A DNA stretch of 46,473 nucleotides from Candidatus Loosdrechtia aerotolerans (GTDB lineage: Bacteria; Planctomycetota; Brocadiia; Brocadiales; Brocadiaceae). Positions 34,708 to 42,944 of the stretch are shown one piece after another (the first letter of the stretch is position 1; each line of letters begins with the position of its first letter). The position numbers and the translations under genes were made by a program. Location: NCBI GenBank assembly GCA_021646405.1, contig SOER01000025.1, positions 1-46,473 of the forward strand, in the 5' to 3' direction. The notes beneath the pieces are model-generated. The model was not told the DNA's origin and made no database searches. It worked only from the letters and a program-made list of their open reading frames with translations.

Positions 34708-35688
34708 ATGCAAAGTATTATTGTTATTTTAGGCTTTGGTAGATCCGGTACGACTTGGTTGTCTGATGTAATATCAAAGAAGATGGGAGGCTTAATACTT
34801 TTTGAGCCATTTCATCCGAGTGTAACAAACTGTTCAAGTCAATTTGCTTATTCCCACATATCTCAAGAAAAAGACTCAAAATTATTAGAAGGTTTTCTTA
34901 ATGACGTATTGAATAAAAGACACAAAAGAAAGTGGTTGCTGAGAAATCATATTCCAGTCAGCTTGGATGAAGTTACTGATGATTTTCAAGATACTGTATG
35001 GCAAGAGTGTAATATATTAGGATTTAAGGAGCCACGTGCGAGTTTTTTAATTTCGTGGTTACAAAAAAATTTTAATGCAAAAATTGTTTTTATTGTTCGC
35101 CATCCATGTGCTGTAATTGCTTCGATTAAAAAAAGAGTCAACTTTTGGGAAGAGTTTGGCTGGTCACAAAATTATAAAATGTTCCTTCAAAAAACAATAT
35201 TTAGTGAGAGTTTTCATAATCATGAGATTATTAATTATATTGATGTAGTAGAGAATGCACGTACAGACATTGAAAAAATGAGTGTAATGTGGAGTATCAC
35301 CCATTCAGTTGCAATTGAAGAATTAGAGAGACTGAGTATTCCCATATTTCATTATGAAGATTTTTATTATGCACCTTTTCTGTTCTTTAGGAATTTATTT
35401 GCATATATTGGTTATAGCGGGAGTAATTTACACCCATCATATTTTTTCACACCATCAATGACAACAGTAAAAACATTACATGGTTTATATAATTATGAAG
35501 GCAAGTTCGTAGAAAAAGGGGCTTCTTTGTTTTGGGAAAATATATTAGACGATAGCGAAGTTGATACAATAATGAAAATAGTCAACTCTTTTGGAATATA
35601 CATTTACGATAAGACTGGCTTTCCAGTAAGAAAAGCAAACAAAGAAACATACCTTAACAGAAGAGTAAAAGATCTTATAACACATTAA
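34708..35688 (+). CDS. Sulfotransferase family protein
   Basis: This 326-residue protein should transfer sulfate from PAPS to a sugar or other acceptor. The 5'-phosphosulfate loop GFGRSGTTWLSDVIS (about 9-23) and the 3'-phosphate motif IVFIVRHPCAVIASIKKR (about 124-141) are both present. I place the start at ATG 34708 because TAGGAG lies eight bases upstream. The coding sequence looks more AT-rich than the surrounding genes and it stands alone between repeats, so it was probably acquired. Sulfation of the surface glycan made by the first half of the window is possible but unsupported by proximity. Confidence 0.88.
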   Translation: MQSIIVILGFGRSGTTWLSDVISKKMGGLILFEPFHPSVTNCSSQFAYSHISQEKDSKLLEGFLNDVLNKRHKRKWLLRNHIPVSLDEVTDDFQDTVWQECNILGFKEPRASFLISWLQKNFNAKIVFIVRHPCAVIASIKKRVNFWEEFGWSQNYKMFLQKTIFSESFHNHEIINYIDVVENARTDIEKMSVMWSITHSVAIEELERLSIPIFHYEDFYYAPFLFFRNLFAYIGYSGSNLHPSYFFTPSMTTVKTLHGLYNYEGKFVEKGASLFWENILDDSEVDTIMKIVNSFGIYIYDKTGFPVRKANKETYLNRRVKDLITH

Positions 35689-35993
35689 CGTTTGAAAGAT
35701 GAGAGCTATAGTATCTACAGATGAAACCGAACAGAATATGGTGAAAGGAGAGTGTTTGGTTTGCACGCAGGTATATAGGACATATGGAACCCTGAGACTG
35801 TCATTGCGAGGAGTGAAGCAACGCGAAGCAATCTCTGTTCCTGAGACTTCGTCGTGAGCTCAGTCGAACGATTGCTTCGGAAAAAACCCTCGCAATGACC
35901 GGCGGGATAGTTTTCATTGGTTGAAGATATGTCCGGTTGGACTCTTTGAGTACTATAGATAGAGAAATTGGTTGTATTGTATTTGACATGTTT
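35689..35993. other. Intergenic region holding the GTCATTGCGAG repeat
   Basis: Apart from the inverted-repeat element at 35800-35899, I see no gene or terminator in these 305 bases. It separates the plus-strand sulfotransferase from the long minus-strand gene run that ends here, so both 3' ends face it. Confidence 0.5.
35800..35899. repeat. GTCATTGCGAG inverted-repeat element
   Basis: GTCATTGCGAG (35800-35810) and CTCGCAATGAC (35889-35899) are exact 11-base inverted ends of a 100-bp element containing GAAGCAACGCGAAGCAATCT. I recognise this as a widespread bacterial intergenic repeat known from several phyla. It can produce spurious ORFs and has no coding role. Confidence 0.85.
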
Positions 35994-36170
35994 TTACGCT
36001 TGTCTTAATACACCTAAAACCTTTGTTAAAACCTCTTTTTGTTTTTTCAATGTTTCTCTGAAATCCATACTATCCGTATCTGCGATTTCCATGCGGAGAT
36101 CAGAAATATCGTTCTCCAGGATCTGCATCAAGATGTCTTTTTCTTCTTCTGTGATAGAAAGCTGAATCAT
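35994..36170 (-). CDS. Small helical hypothetical protein
   Basis: This 58-residue protein (MIQLSITEEEKDILMQILEN...) is mostly charged helix with heptad-like leucines and isoleucines, suggesting a small coiled coil. I use ATG 36170 because AAGGAG lies seven bases upstream; the open frame extends further but lacks such a site. It follows the YbaK-like gene by 19 bases on the same strand, so the two are probably co-transcribed. I do not recognise the family. Confidence 0.6.
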   Translation of the reverse strand: MIQLSITEEEKDILMQILENDISDLRMEIADTDSMDFRETLKKQKEVLTKVLGVLRQA

Positions 36171-36189
36171 GGATATCTCCTTACAAAGA

Positions 36190-36660
36190 CTATTGAATCT
36201 CAATACAAAATTTCGATACTTTTGGTTGTACTAATCTCTCGAAGTCTTTATATCCCATCATAACGAGTTCCCTGTGGGAACCAGCATTAAATGCGATCTC
36301 TTTATTCTTTGCCAAATCTTCCGACACAAAGACTTCCATTCCATACAGATTACCAAATGGCGGCATAGCGCCCACCTCACATGCCGGAAACAAGCTTTTA
36401 AATTCTCTCTCATTTGCCAACTCAACAGAGTCTGAATCAACAACCTTTTTTAAGAGATCAAGATCTATTTTACAGGAAGCGGGAAGGACGGCCATAGCCA
36501 TTCTCCCGTCAATTTTGACCATAACGGTTTTTGCCAAATCTCTTTTGGGGATATGGGCAGAAACTGCCGTCTCCTGTGCTGTGAAAGCACGGGAATGATA
36601 TATGGTAATATACCGAACACCATGGGTATCCAGGAATGCTTTTAATCGTTTTACTGGCAT
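36190..36660 (-). CDS. YbaK/EbsC family aminoacyl-tRNA deacylase
   Basis: This 156-residue protein resembles YbaK/ProX editing enzymes that hydrolyse mischarged tRNA. HSRAFTAQETAVSAHIPKRDLAKTVMVKIDG is the family core, with the conserved lysine in AKTVMVK. EVGAMPPFGNLYGMEVFV contains the GxxxPxG-like loop. I choose ATG 36660 because GGAAGGAG stands six bases upstream. It leads the small hypothetical gene downstream. Which mischarged amino acid it edits cannot be read from sequence. Confidence 0.88.
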   Translation of the reverse strand: MPVKRLKAFLDTHGVRYITIYHSRAFTAQETAVSAHIPKRDLAKTVMVKIDGRMAMAVLPASCKIDLDLLKKVVDSDSVELANEREFKSLFPACEVGAMPPFGNLYGMEVFVSEDLAKNKEIAFNAGSHRELVMMGYKDFERLVQPKVSKFCIEIQ

Positions 36661-36833
36661 AAAAAACTCCTTCCCGATTTCATTCTTTTCTATTTCCATT
36701 TTGCCAAGGCATGCTCGAAATCACTCATCAAATCATCAACACTTTTAATCCCTATAGAAATCAAAAACAGACGAGTTTTCGACGATAGCTCCATCCGGCT
36801 TTAAAAGCCCGTTTCTTTCTGCATTGTGATTGC

Positions 36834-37400
36834 CTAAATTTGCTTACCTATCGAAAATGCCTTTCCAAGGCATTCACCAATGCCGTAATATGCACGGGTC
36901 TCGGGTGCGTATAGGATGGGATGCATTTTCTCTATATCAGTTATTCCATTTTCCCCAAGCACCGACTCTTCGGCTTTGACGTCTACAATCTGGCCAATAA
37001 ACTGTGTATGCAATCCTATTTCAACGGTATGGGTGAGTTTGCATTCTAAGATAAGAGGGAATTCTTCAATATACGGGGCATCTACCAGATCACTTTTTAC
37101 AGGGGTAAGCCCTGTTACAGAAAATTTATCCTCTTTGCTGCCGGATACAATCCCAAAATAATCAGACTGTTTTATATAATTCCGAGAAGGAATATTTACG
37201 GTAAAAGCCTTGCGTTCTACAACATTCCCGTACGTATAGGTAGCTTTCCTTAAAGATATTGCAATACTCGGCGGATTAGAACAGCAGAGGCCGCCCCATG
37301 CTACATTCATGGCATTTGGCTTTCCAGCTTTATCATACGTACCGATAATTAATACCGGTGTCGGGTATACTATCGTTTTTGCACCTAAAGATTTCTTCAT
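36834..37400 (-). CDS. Flavin reductase family FMN-binding protein
   Basis: This 188-residue protein belongs to the split-barrel flavin reductases, which bind FMN and reduce it with NAD(P)H or carry electrons to partners such as rubredoxin. [38 protein letters not shown] is the flavin-binding start and [24 protein letters not shown] follows. Short forms like this are common in anaerobes. GGAGGG lies just upstream of the ATG. It follows the ferritin-like gene and the 22-codon membrane ORF on the same strand, so a shared oxidative-stress operon is plausible. Confidence 0.88.
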   Translation of the reverse strand: MKKSLGAKTIVYPTPVLIIGTYDKAGKPNAMNVAWGGLCCSNPPSIAISLRKATYTYGNVVERKAFTVNIPSRNYIKQSDYFGIVSGSKEDKFSVTGLTPVKSDLVDAPYIEEFPLILECKLTHTVEIGLHTQFIGQIVDVKAEESVLGENGITDIEKMHPILYAPETRAYYGIGECLGKAFSIGKQI

Positions 37401-37440
37401 CTTCCCTCCATGACTTTACGTGATTTTCAAACGTTTCCAT

Positions 37441-37509
37441 TTACCTTACTAACAGTCCTGTAAACCATCCTGCAATTATACCGCTAATAATCCATACGAT
37501 AAGATACAT
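37441..37509 (-). CDS. 22-residue membrane micropeptide
   Basis: ATG 37509 shares its A with the last base of the upstream ferritin-like gene's TAA (TAATG), and GAGG lies seven bases before it. The peptide MYLIVWIISGIIAGWFTG plus four residues is one hydrophobic helix ending in arginine. It resembles the first helix of GlsB/YeaQ/YmgE-type small membrane proteins, cut short by TAA at 37441-37443. It sits 40 bases before the flavin reductase start. The coupling and composition suggest a real small protein, but an alternative is a truncated remnant. Confidence 0.55.
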   Translation of the reverse strand: MYLIVWIISGIIAGWFTGLLVR

Positions 37510-38009
37510 TATCTATCCTCATGTAACACATTCAATTGTTCAGTAAGTAATTTGAGATGTTTTTTTTCCTCCTTTACCAGGCGTTCAAATGCCTGTTTCC
37601 CTGACTCATATATCGTTATTTTTGCAGCCTCAGTGTAATACAGTATGGAATCCTTTTCTGCCTGAATGCCAATCTTCAACGCATCAACGTCTGTTTTTAT
37701 TTCATTTACCAGCGCCCTGGCTTTGCCTTTTTGTGTAAAGATACCTGTATCAATTAAATATTTTAAATAGAGATCAACCGTATATTCCTCAGGATTCACA
37801 GAAGGGTTTACTGAAGAGGGTATTTCAAGATACGCCTTTTGAAAACAGATAAAATGTTCCTTCTCATCAGAAGCCAGCTTTGAAAATACCTCTTTTACCC
37901 GGGCGTCTTTAGCGTTCTTTGCGAGTGCAGAGTAAAATTCCAAACCCTCTTCTTCGATATTTATAGCAATTTTTAATGCCTCTGCATCATTGAAATTTTC
38001 ATATTTCAT
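37509..38009 (-). CDS. Ferritin-like/rubrerythrin-type diiron protein
   Basis: This 166-residue protein is a helical diiron protein that should reduce peroxide or handle iron. The ligand pattern is visible as EEEGLEFYSALAKNAKD, then SDEKEHFICF in the first half, and IQAEKDSILYYTEAAK with VKEEKKHLKLLTEQ in the second. It lacks the rubredoxin domain of true rubrerythrin, as many erythrin-type proteins do. Its stop overlaps the start of the 22-codon ORF. The glutamate dehydrogenase gene lies 44 bases upstream on the same strand. Confidence 0.85.
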   Translation of the reverse strand: MKYENFNDAEALKIAINIEEEGLEFYSALAKNAKDARVKEVFSKLASDEKEHFICFQKAYLEIPSSVNPSVNPEEYTVDLYLKYLIDTGIFTQKGKARALVNEIKTDVDALKIGIQAEKDSILYYTEAAKITIYESGKQAFERLVKEEKKHLKLLTEQLNVLHEDR

Positions 38010-38053
38010 TTCATGTTATTCTCTCAAATTTTTTATTATAATAAAACTGAAAC

Positions 38054-39313
38054 TTATGGATACACACCTCTTACTGAAATTGCATCTGCAACTTTTTTCA
38101 CAGCTAAAACCATAGCAGCAGTACGCAAGTTATATCCCTTTTCTTCTGAGAGGCGAAACACCTCTTCATACGCCCGGTCTAAAAGATTTTTCAGTCTGGT
38201 ATTTATCTCCTTTTCAGGCCAGAAAAAGCACTGTACATCCTGTACCCATTCAAAATACGAAACAACCACCCCGCCTGCATTAGCCAGTATATCAGGAACA
38301 ACGGGTATTTTACGCTCGTTCAACAGGTGATCTGCCTCTGGCGTTGTTGGCCCATTCGCTCCTTCAACAACCACCTTTGCCTTTATTCTGCCGGCATTTT
38401 CTTTTGTAATCTGATTCCCCAGTGCAGCAGGTATCAATACATCACAGGGCAATTCCAATAACGATGCATTTGTTATATTCTCAGCCTCAGAAAAATGTTC
38501 AAAAGAGCCTTTTTCCTGATAATATTTCATAATGCTCGCATGGTCTAAACCTTTGGGATTATAGATACCACCGCGAGAACTACTTACGGCGATGATCCTG
38601 CAGCCCCGTTCAGAAAGGAATTTGCCAACAGCCGACCCTACATTACCGTATCCCTGAATCACTACTGCAAGCCCTTTAAGATCCATTTCCATAGATTCAA
38701 CGGTATTCTCAACAATATTGGCGACCCCAAGTCCTGTTGCATCCTTCCGGCCTAATGAACCACCTATATTTAAGGGTTTGCCCGTCACAATCCCGGGAGT
38801 ATAATACCCATTGTTGAAACTGTACGAATCCATTATCCATGCCATAATTTGTTCGTTCGTATTTACATCAGGAGCAGGGATATCTTTTTCAATACCAATG
38901 ATAGGCATAATGGCACAGGTATAACGCCGGGTAAGACGTTCCAATTCTCCTTTTGAAAGTTTTTTCGGATCACAAATAATACCGCCTTTCGCCCCTCCAA
39001 ATGGTACTCCTACGAGTGAACATTTCCACGTCATCTCCATGGCTAATGCCTTTAAGTCATCAAGAGTAAGGCCCGGATGATATCGCACACCACCCTTATA
39101 CGGACCACGCGAAGCGTTATGCTGTACACGAAATCCATGAAAGACCCCGAGAGAACCATTATCCATATGTACAGGAATAGAAACACTCAATATACGGTCA
39201 AAATTCCTGAGCACGTGATGAATGTCTTCGGGAAGCATCATGAGCCCCGATACGGTATCGAGCTGCGTTAATGCTGTTTGCCATGGATTATTCTCTGTTA
39301 ACTTTTCTGGCAT
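38054..39313 (-). CDS. gdhA: Glutamate dehydrogenase (Glu/Leu/Phe/Val family)
   Basis: This 419-residue enzyme interconverts glutamate and 2-oxoglutarate plus ammonium. It shows the dimerisation N-domain, PYKGGVRYHPGLTLDDLKALAMEMTWK, the catalytic-lysine motif GVPFGGAKGGI and MAWIMDSYS. The Rossmann domain includes VIQGYGNVGSAVGKFL, then PCDVLIPAALGNQIT and EGANGPTTPEAD. The length fits the roughly 410-420-residue NAD(P) class. Its start overlaps the end of the cysteine dioxygenase-like gene by 16 bases, so the two are translationally coupled, an unusual pairing. Confidence 0.95.
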   Translation of the reverse strand: MPEKLTENNPWQTALTQLDTVSGLMMLPEDIHHVLRNFDRILSVSIPVHMDNGSLGVFHGFRVQHNASRGPYKGGVRYHPGLTLDDLKALAMEMTWKCSLVGVPFGGAKGGIICDPKKLSKGELERLTRRYTCAIMPIIGIEKDIPAPDVNTNEQIMAWIMDSYSFNNGYYTPGIVTGKPLNIGGSLGRKDATGLGVANIVENTVESMEMDLKGLAVVIQGYGNVGSAVGKFLSERGCRIIAVSSSRGGIYNPKGLDHASIMKYYQEKGSFEHFSEAENITNASLLELPCDVLIPAALGNQITKENAGRIKAKVVVEGANGPTTPEADHLLNERKIPVVPDILANAGGVVVSYFEWVQDVQCFFWPEKEINTRLKNLLDRAYEEVFRLSEEKGYNLRTAAMVLAVKKVADAISVRGVYP

Positions 39314-39837
39314 TTCCCGGCTCCTTCTCTATGAGAATAATCGGCAACCCATTTTTCAACCTGGGTATTTTTCAAATTATAGAGGTTCATAAGTGTAAGA
39401 GGAGGAAAATAGATATTCAACGTCACCAATCCAGCGGTATGAACATTTGATACCCGGTGGATTGTCGTGAGATGTACACAGGCAAATTCTCCCGTATGGT
39501 ACCTGCTGGTAAGAGACGGCGAGATCATGCCCGTTGGCTGTTTCGAAAAAAGTTTCTCCGTCATAGTGCCTCCCTGTATAATCGTAATGCCAACAGAACT
39601 GCCGTGGTCATGTATGGGGGTATATTGTCCCTTATTATAGCATATAACAGTAACTTCACACTTGCTGCTGGCATAAATAATATTTCTCTTGTACCCATGA
39701 TCAGAAAAACTGACATACTTTTCAATCGGCAACTGTACTCCGTTCATTTTTACCGCATACTGTTTCAATTCATCGACATGCGGTTTATCCGGCAAAGATT
39801 CCAGACCATCAATAAAGTTTTTTAAAAGAATATCCAT
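39298..39837 (-). CDS. Cysteine dioxygenase-type cupin
   Basis: This 179-residue cupin resembles cysteine dioxygenases, which oxidise cysteine to cysteine sulfinate at a three-histidine iron site. The metal motif PIHDHGSSVG (about residues 74-83) supplies two histidines and LTTIHRVSN supplies the third. It lacks the long C-terminal extension of animal enzymes, as bacterial forms do. Its stop overlaps the glutamate dehydrogenase start by 16 bases. The substrate could be another thiol such as mercaptopropionate. An oxygen-using enzyme is noteworthy if the host is an anaerobe. Confidence 0.8.
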   Translation of the reverse strand: MDILLKNFIDGLESLPDKPHVDELKQYAVKMNGVQLPIEKYVSFSDHGYKRNIIYASSKCEVTVICYNKGQYTPIHDHGSSVGITIIQGGTMTEKLFSKQPTGMISPSLTSRYHTGEFACVHLTTIHRVSNVHTAGLVTLNIYFPPLTLMNLYNLKNTQVEKWVADYSHREGAGKCQKS

Positions 39838-39840
39838 ATA

Positions 39841-41037
39841 CTAAAAATTTTCTGGTAAATTCGGATAAATAACAGGTACTGCTTCATATTTAATCTGAAC
39901 AAGCTCACCGGTAAGCGCTTTCATAAACTCAATAAGATCACTTACTTCTTCAGGTGTAAGATGCAGTGGATGAATATGAGGACTCTTATTTTCACTCCGT
40001 CCTCCGCCGACATTGTAAAACTGCACAACCTCGAACAACGTTGGGAAGAATCCGTCGTGCATATAGGGAGCCGTCTCTGTAATATTTCTTAAGGTAGGTG
40101 TTTTGAATGCCCCTTTATCAGATTCTTCCTTTGTAACAATATACCGCCCGAGGTCTTCTTTAATCGGACCCTCTGCAGGCACACCAAGGTTGTGAAATTT
40201 ATTATCGGTAAAGTCGTTATGGCATATAATACATTCCGCCTTGTCAAGAAACAGGTCCATACCTCTCTTGGCTGATTCGTTCATGGCATTCACATCACCC
40301 TGCATATACCTGTCAAATGGTGAATTCGCATAGATAATCGTACGTTCAAACGCTGCAATAGCCTTCGCTATACCATCAGCGGTTACCCCGGTACCAAAAA
40401 CCTTTTTAAATTCATTACTATAATCAGGGATTCGGCTCAATTTCCGCACAACATTATCCAGGGTTTCAAACATCTCATCCGGATTCTGAACAGGACCTAA
40501 TGCCTGTGCTTCTAAAGAAGGGGCACGACCGTCCCAGAACTGCAGCTTGTTATAAACACAGTTGATAATCGTAGGGGAATGCCGGCCACCCTCCTTGGCG
40601 GCAGGGCCTCCCCGGAACCGGGGTAAACCGTCTGCAAAACCCAGGGCCGGATTATGGCAGGTAGCGCAGCTAATCCAGTTGTTTCCGGATAAACGGGGAT
40701 CGAAAAAAAGTTTTCTTCCCAGTTCAACCTTTGCCGCTGTCATGGGATTATCAGCAGGTATCGTTGGCGGTGGAAGCGGACCTATGGGAGGAAAATGTGG
40801 TATGTCCTCAGCATGCGCTGCATGCTTTTTTGCCGCCTCGTCTTCCTCTTCTTCATCCACATCAATATCCTCACCCTCTTTCTCTCCTATTTCCTGATCA
40901 TTCACGGGAATTATTAATGGTAAAGAGTCTTCTGTAAGGGAGAATGGTAACAATTCATTGCCATGAGCTGTTTGTAAAATGAAAACAAGAGAAATAATAC
41001 AGCCAAAAACATATTGTATACTACTCAAAATACCCAT
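39841..41037 (-). CDS. Di-haem cytochrome c peroxidase (MauG/CcpA family)
   Basis: This periplasmic 398-residue enzyme reduces hydrogen peroxide or oxidises a protein partner with two c-type haems. A signal peptide (IQYVFGCIISLVFILQTAHG) precedes an acidic, proline-rich linker of about 70 residues (DVDEEEEDEAAKKHAA ... PPIGPLPPP). The first haem motif CATCH (C124, C127, H128) and the second CIICH (C269, C272, H273) are present, and the family signature LGRKLFFDPRLSGNNWISC surrounds the first. I choose ATG 41037 since GGAGG lies six bases upstream; the ATG 42 bases earlier has none. The linker is unusual. The gene ends four bases before the cysteine dioxygenase-like gene. Confidence 0.92.
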   Translation of the reverse strand: MGILSSIQYVFGCIISLVFILQTAHGNELLPFSLTEDSLPLIIPVNDQEIGEKEGEDIDVDEEEEDEAAKKHAAHAEDIPHFPPIGPLPPPTIPADNPMTAAKVELGRKLFFDPRLSGNNWISCATCHNPALGFADGLPRFRGGPAAKEGGRHSPTIINCVYNKLQFWDGRAPSLEAQALGPVQNPDEMFETLDNVVRKLSRIPDYSNEFKKVFGTGVTADGIAKAIAAFERTIIYANSPFDRYMQGDVNAMNESAKRGMDLFLDKAECIICHNDFTDNKFHNLGVPAEGPIKEDLGRYIVTKEESDKGAFKTPTLRNITETAPYMHDGFFPTLFEVVQFYNVGGGRSENKSPHIHPLHLTPEEVSDLIEFMKALTGELVQIKYEAVPVIYPNLPENF

Positions 41038-41088
41038 ACAAATCCTCCACAAATAAATTTGACTTCTCAAGAGCGTCACGAAACATCA

Positions 41089-41112
41089 GGTTCAATCGAT
41101 ACCGATTGAACC
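41089..41112. promoter_or_regulatory. Perfect 10-bp palindrome upstream of the peroxidase gene
   Basis: GGTTCAATCG-ATAC-CGATTGAACC lies 52 bases before the peroxidase start, between it and the preceding membrane-protein gene. No T-run follows on either strand, so an operator is more likely than a terminator. The motif does not match a regulator site that I can name. Confidence 0.5.
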
Positions 41113-41161
41113 GGCGATACGCAGTATTATCAGAAATTATTTGACTAAATGTGTAGTATCT

Positions 41162-41590
41162 TTAGCCACCGAACAACGCTGAATATAAATACAGAGCAGC
41201 GTACAGAGCAACCTGAAAATAAACAGCAAAAAGAATCAGTACACCGTACATCGGTAACCTATTATAAAACTTTTTAAAGAACCTGTTTATGCATATCTTG
41301 ATGATTATCAAGAGAAAGATACTGGAACCAATATAAGCATGGATAGTACCCTTTGGTGGCAGATAGTTGATCCCCGATAGTTTTTTAAACATTACGGCAC
41401 TAATAAACAAATAAAAGGCAAAAAAAATGTATCCGGTAATGCGATGCGCCCACCTGAGAAAATTCGGGTGTTTTGAAGGGATCGCCCGGCCAATCAAAAG
41501 AACAATAAATATCGTGTTCACAATACCAAGGCCGAATAAACCGATAGCCAGAAGAGAATTTGTAACAGGATGATATTCCAGGAAGTTCAT
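41162..41590 (-). CDS. Small four-helix membrane protein, cytochrome b561-like
   Basis: This 142-residue integral membrane protein has four hydrophobic segments (about 10-32, 50-66, 85-100 and 113-135). Histidines at the helix edges (YHPVTNSLL, RWAHRITGY, GTIHAYIG) could bind haem b, as in small b-type cytochromes that pass electrons between quinol and periplasmic cytochromes. Location beside a di-haem peroxidase supports that, but no definite family signature is visible. It might equally be an unrelated membrane protein. Confidence 0.6.
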   Translation of the reverse strand: MNFLEYHPVTNSLLAIGLFGLGIVNTIFIVLLIGRAIPSKHPNFLRWAHRITGYIFFAFYLFISAVMFKKLSGINYLPPKGTIHAYIGSSIFLLIIIKICINRFFKKFYNRLPMYGVLILFAVYFQVALYAALYLYSALFGG

Positions 41591-41670
41591 ATCTACTCAC
41601 CTCCCTAACAAAAAAGATCAAACAGGATAAGCAACATTCGCAGATACCGTAAGGTGTAGTGTTATTCTCT

Positions 41671-42882
41671 TTATTTCAGTAAGCCTTTCATATCAAAACC
41701 CGGGTCTAATATCTTTTCTTTATCGTTACTGATATCCACATTCCTTTCCATGAGTTTCCTTATGTCAAACGCATTTTTGATATCGCCCAGGAGGATTGCA
41801 CCAATGATTCTTCCATCTTTTATAAAAAGCTTTTTATAGATGTTCTTTTCAATATCCTTGATCTTAACCTGTTCGACAGTTTCATCTTCCGTCTGTATAT
41901 CACCTATAGAGGTAAGATGAATACCCACAACCTTTAGGGTTGTAGAAGGAACGGTACCGGTATAAAGTTCATTCCCTCCTGTCATATTGATACCAGCAAC
42001 AACCCCCTGCCTTTGTGCCGCCGGCCAAATACCATATATTCTCCCCTTATGTTCAGCCACATCCCCTGCAGCATAGATATGGGGAATATTCGTTTCCATA
42101 CGGTCATTTACAAGAATCCCCCTGTTTACCGATATACCGATTTTTTGAGCCAGTGTTATATTTGGCCTGATACCTGCCAAAACCAGGATAAAGTCACTTT
42201 CAATGATTCTTCCGTCGTGGAGTTCCAATAATCTTGTTCCATCCCGCTCATTCACCGATTTGGATTGAGCACCAAGGATAAATTTAAGTCCCATATCCTC
42301 CAGCTGTTTTTGTAAAATAGCAGCACCTTCGGTATCCAACTGTCTCGGCAATAACCGATCAAAGATTTCAACAATGGTTATGGAAAGTCCCAGCTTTCTC
42401 AGTGCGTTTCCTGTTTCAAGGCCCAGCAATCCTCCGCCAATCAACGTGGCTGTTTTTGAGTGTAACGCAAGATCTGTAATGCGCAGGGTATCCTCAACAG
42501 TCCTCAGAGTTAGAACACCTTTCGTAGTCGTAATTCCATCGATAGGGGGCAAAGCGCTACTGCTGCCGGTATCGAAGAGTAACTTACTATAGGAAAAACG
42601 AGATTTATCAGCAAGAATAACTGTTTGATTTTCTCTATCAACATCTTTTACTTTACAGTTAAGGTATAACTGAATTTTATTTTTATGATACCACTCGAAT
42701 TTATATACGAAAATATCTTCAACGGTAACCTCTCTTGCCAGTAGTTCAGGAATTCTCGGTTTGGAGTACAACGGATAATTTTCCTGAGAAAAGATTATAA
42801 TCTCTGATGATGAATCTGATCTACGAATATTTTTTGCTGCTTCTGTTCCAGCTATCCCATTGCCAATAATAATATATTCCAT
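41671..42882 (-). CDS. FAD-dependent NAD(P)H oxidoreductase (rubredoxin/nitrite reductase type)
   Basis: This 403-residue flavoprotein has the FAD-binding YIIIGNGIAGTEAAKNI at the start, ENYPLYSKPRIPELLAREV, then the NAD-binding TLIGGGLLGLETGNALRKLG (about 147-166) and the second FAD motif HIYAAGDVAEHKG. This is the NirB-N/rubredoxin reductase class; it would reduce a small redox protein such as rubredoxin with NADH. In this neighbourhood the likely partners are the superoxide reductase- and peroxidase-type proteins. No rubredoxin is encoded in the window, so the acceptor is open. Confidence 0.88.
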   Translation of the reverse strand: MEYIIIGNGIAGTEAAKNIRRSDSSSEIIIFSQENYPLYSKPRIPELLAREVTVEDIFVYKFEWYHKNKIQLYLNCKVKDVDRENQTVILADKSRFSYSKLLFDTGSSSALPPIDGITTTKGVLTLRTVEDTLRITDLALHSKTATLIGGGLLGLETGNALRKLGLSITIVEIFDRLLPRQLDTEGAAILQKQLEDMGLKFILGAQSKSVNERDGTRLLELHDGRIIESDFILVLAGIRPNITLAQKIGISVNRGILVNDRMETNIPHIYAAGDVAEHKGRIYGIWPAAQRQGVVAGINMTGGNELYTGTVPSTTLKVVGIHLTSIGDIQTEDETVEQVKIKDIEKNIYKKLFIKDGRIIGAILLGDIKNAFDIRKLMERNVDISNDKEKILDPGFDMKGLLK

Positions 42883-42944
42883 ACCGTAACCGATACCTCT
42901 TTCTAACCTTTTAATTATAATGTATTGGGAGCTCTTACACGGGT

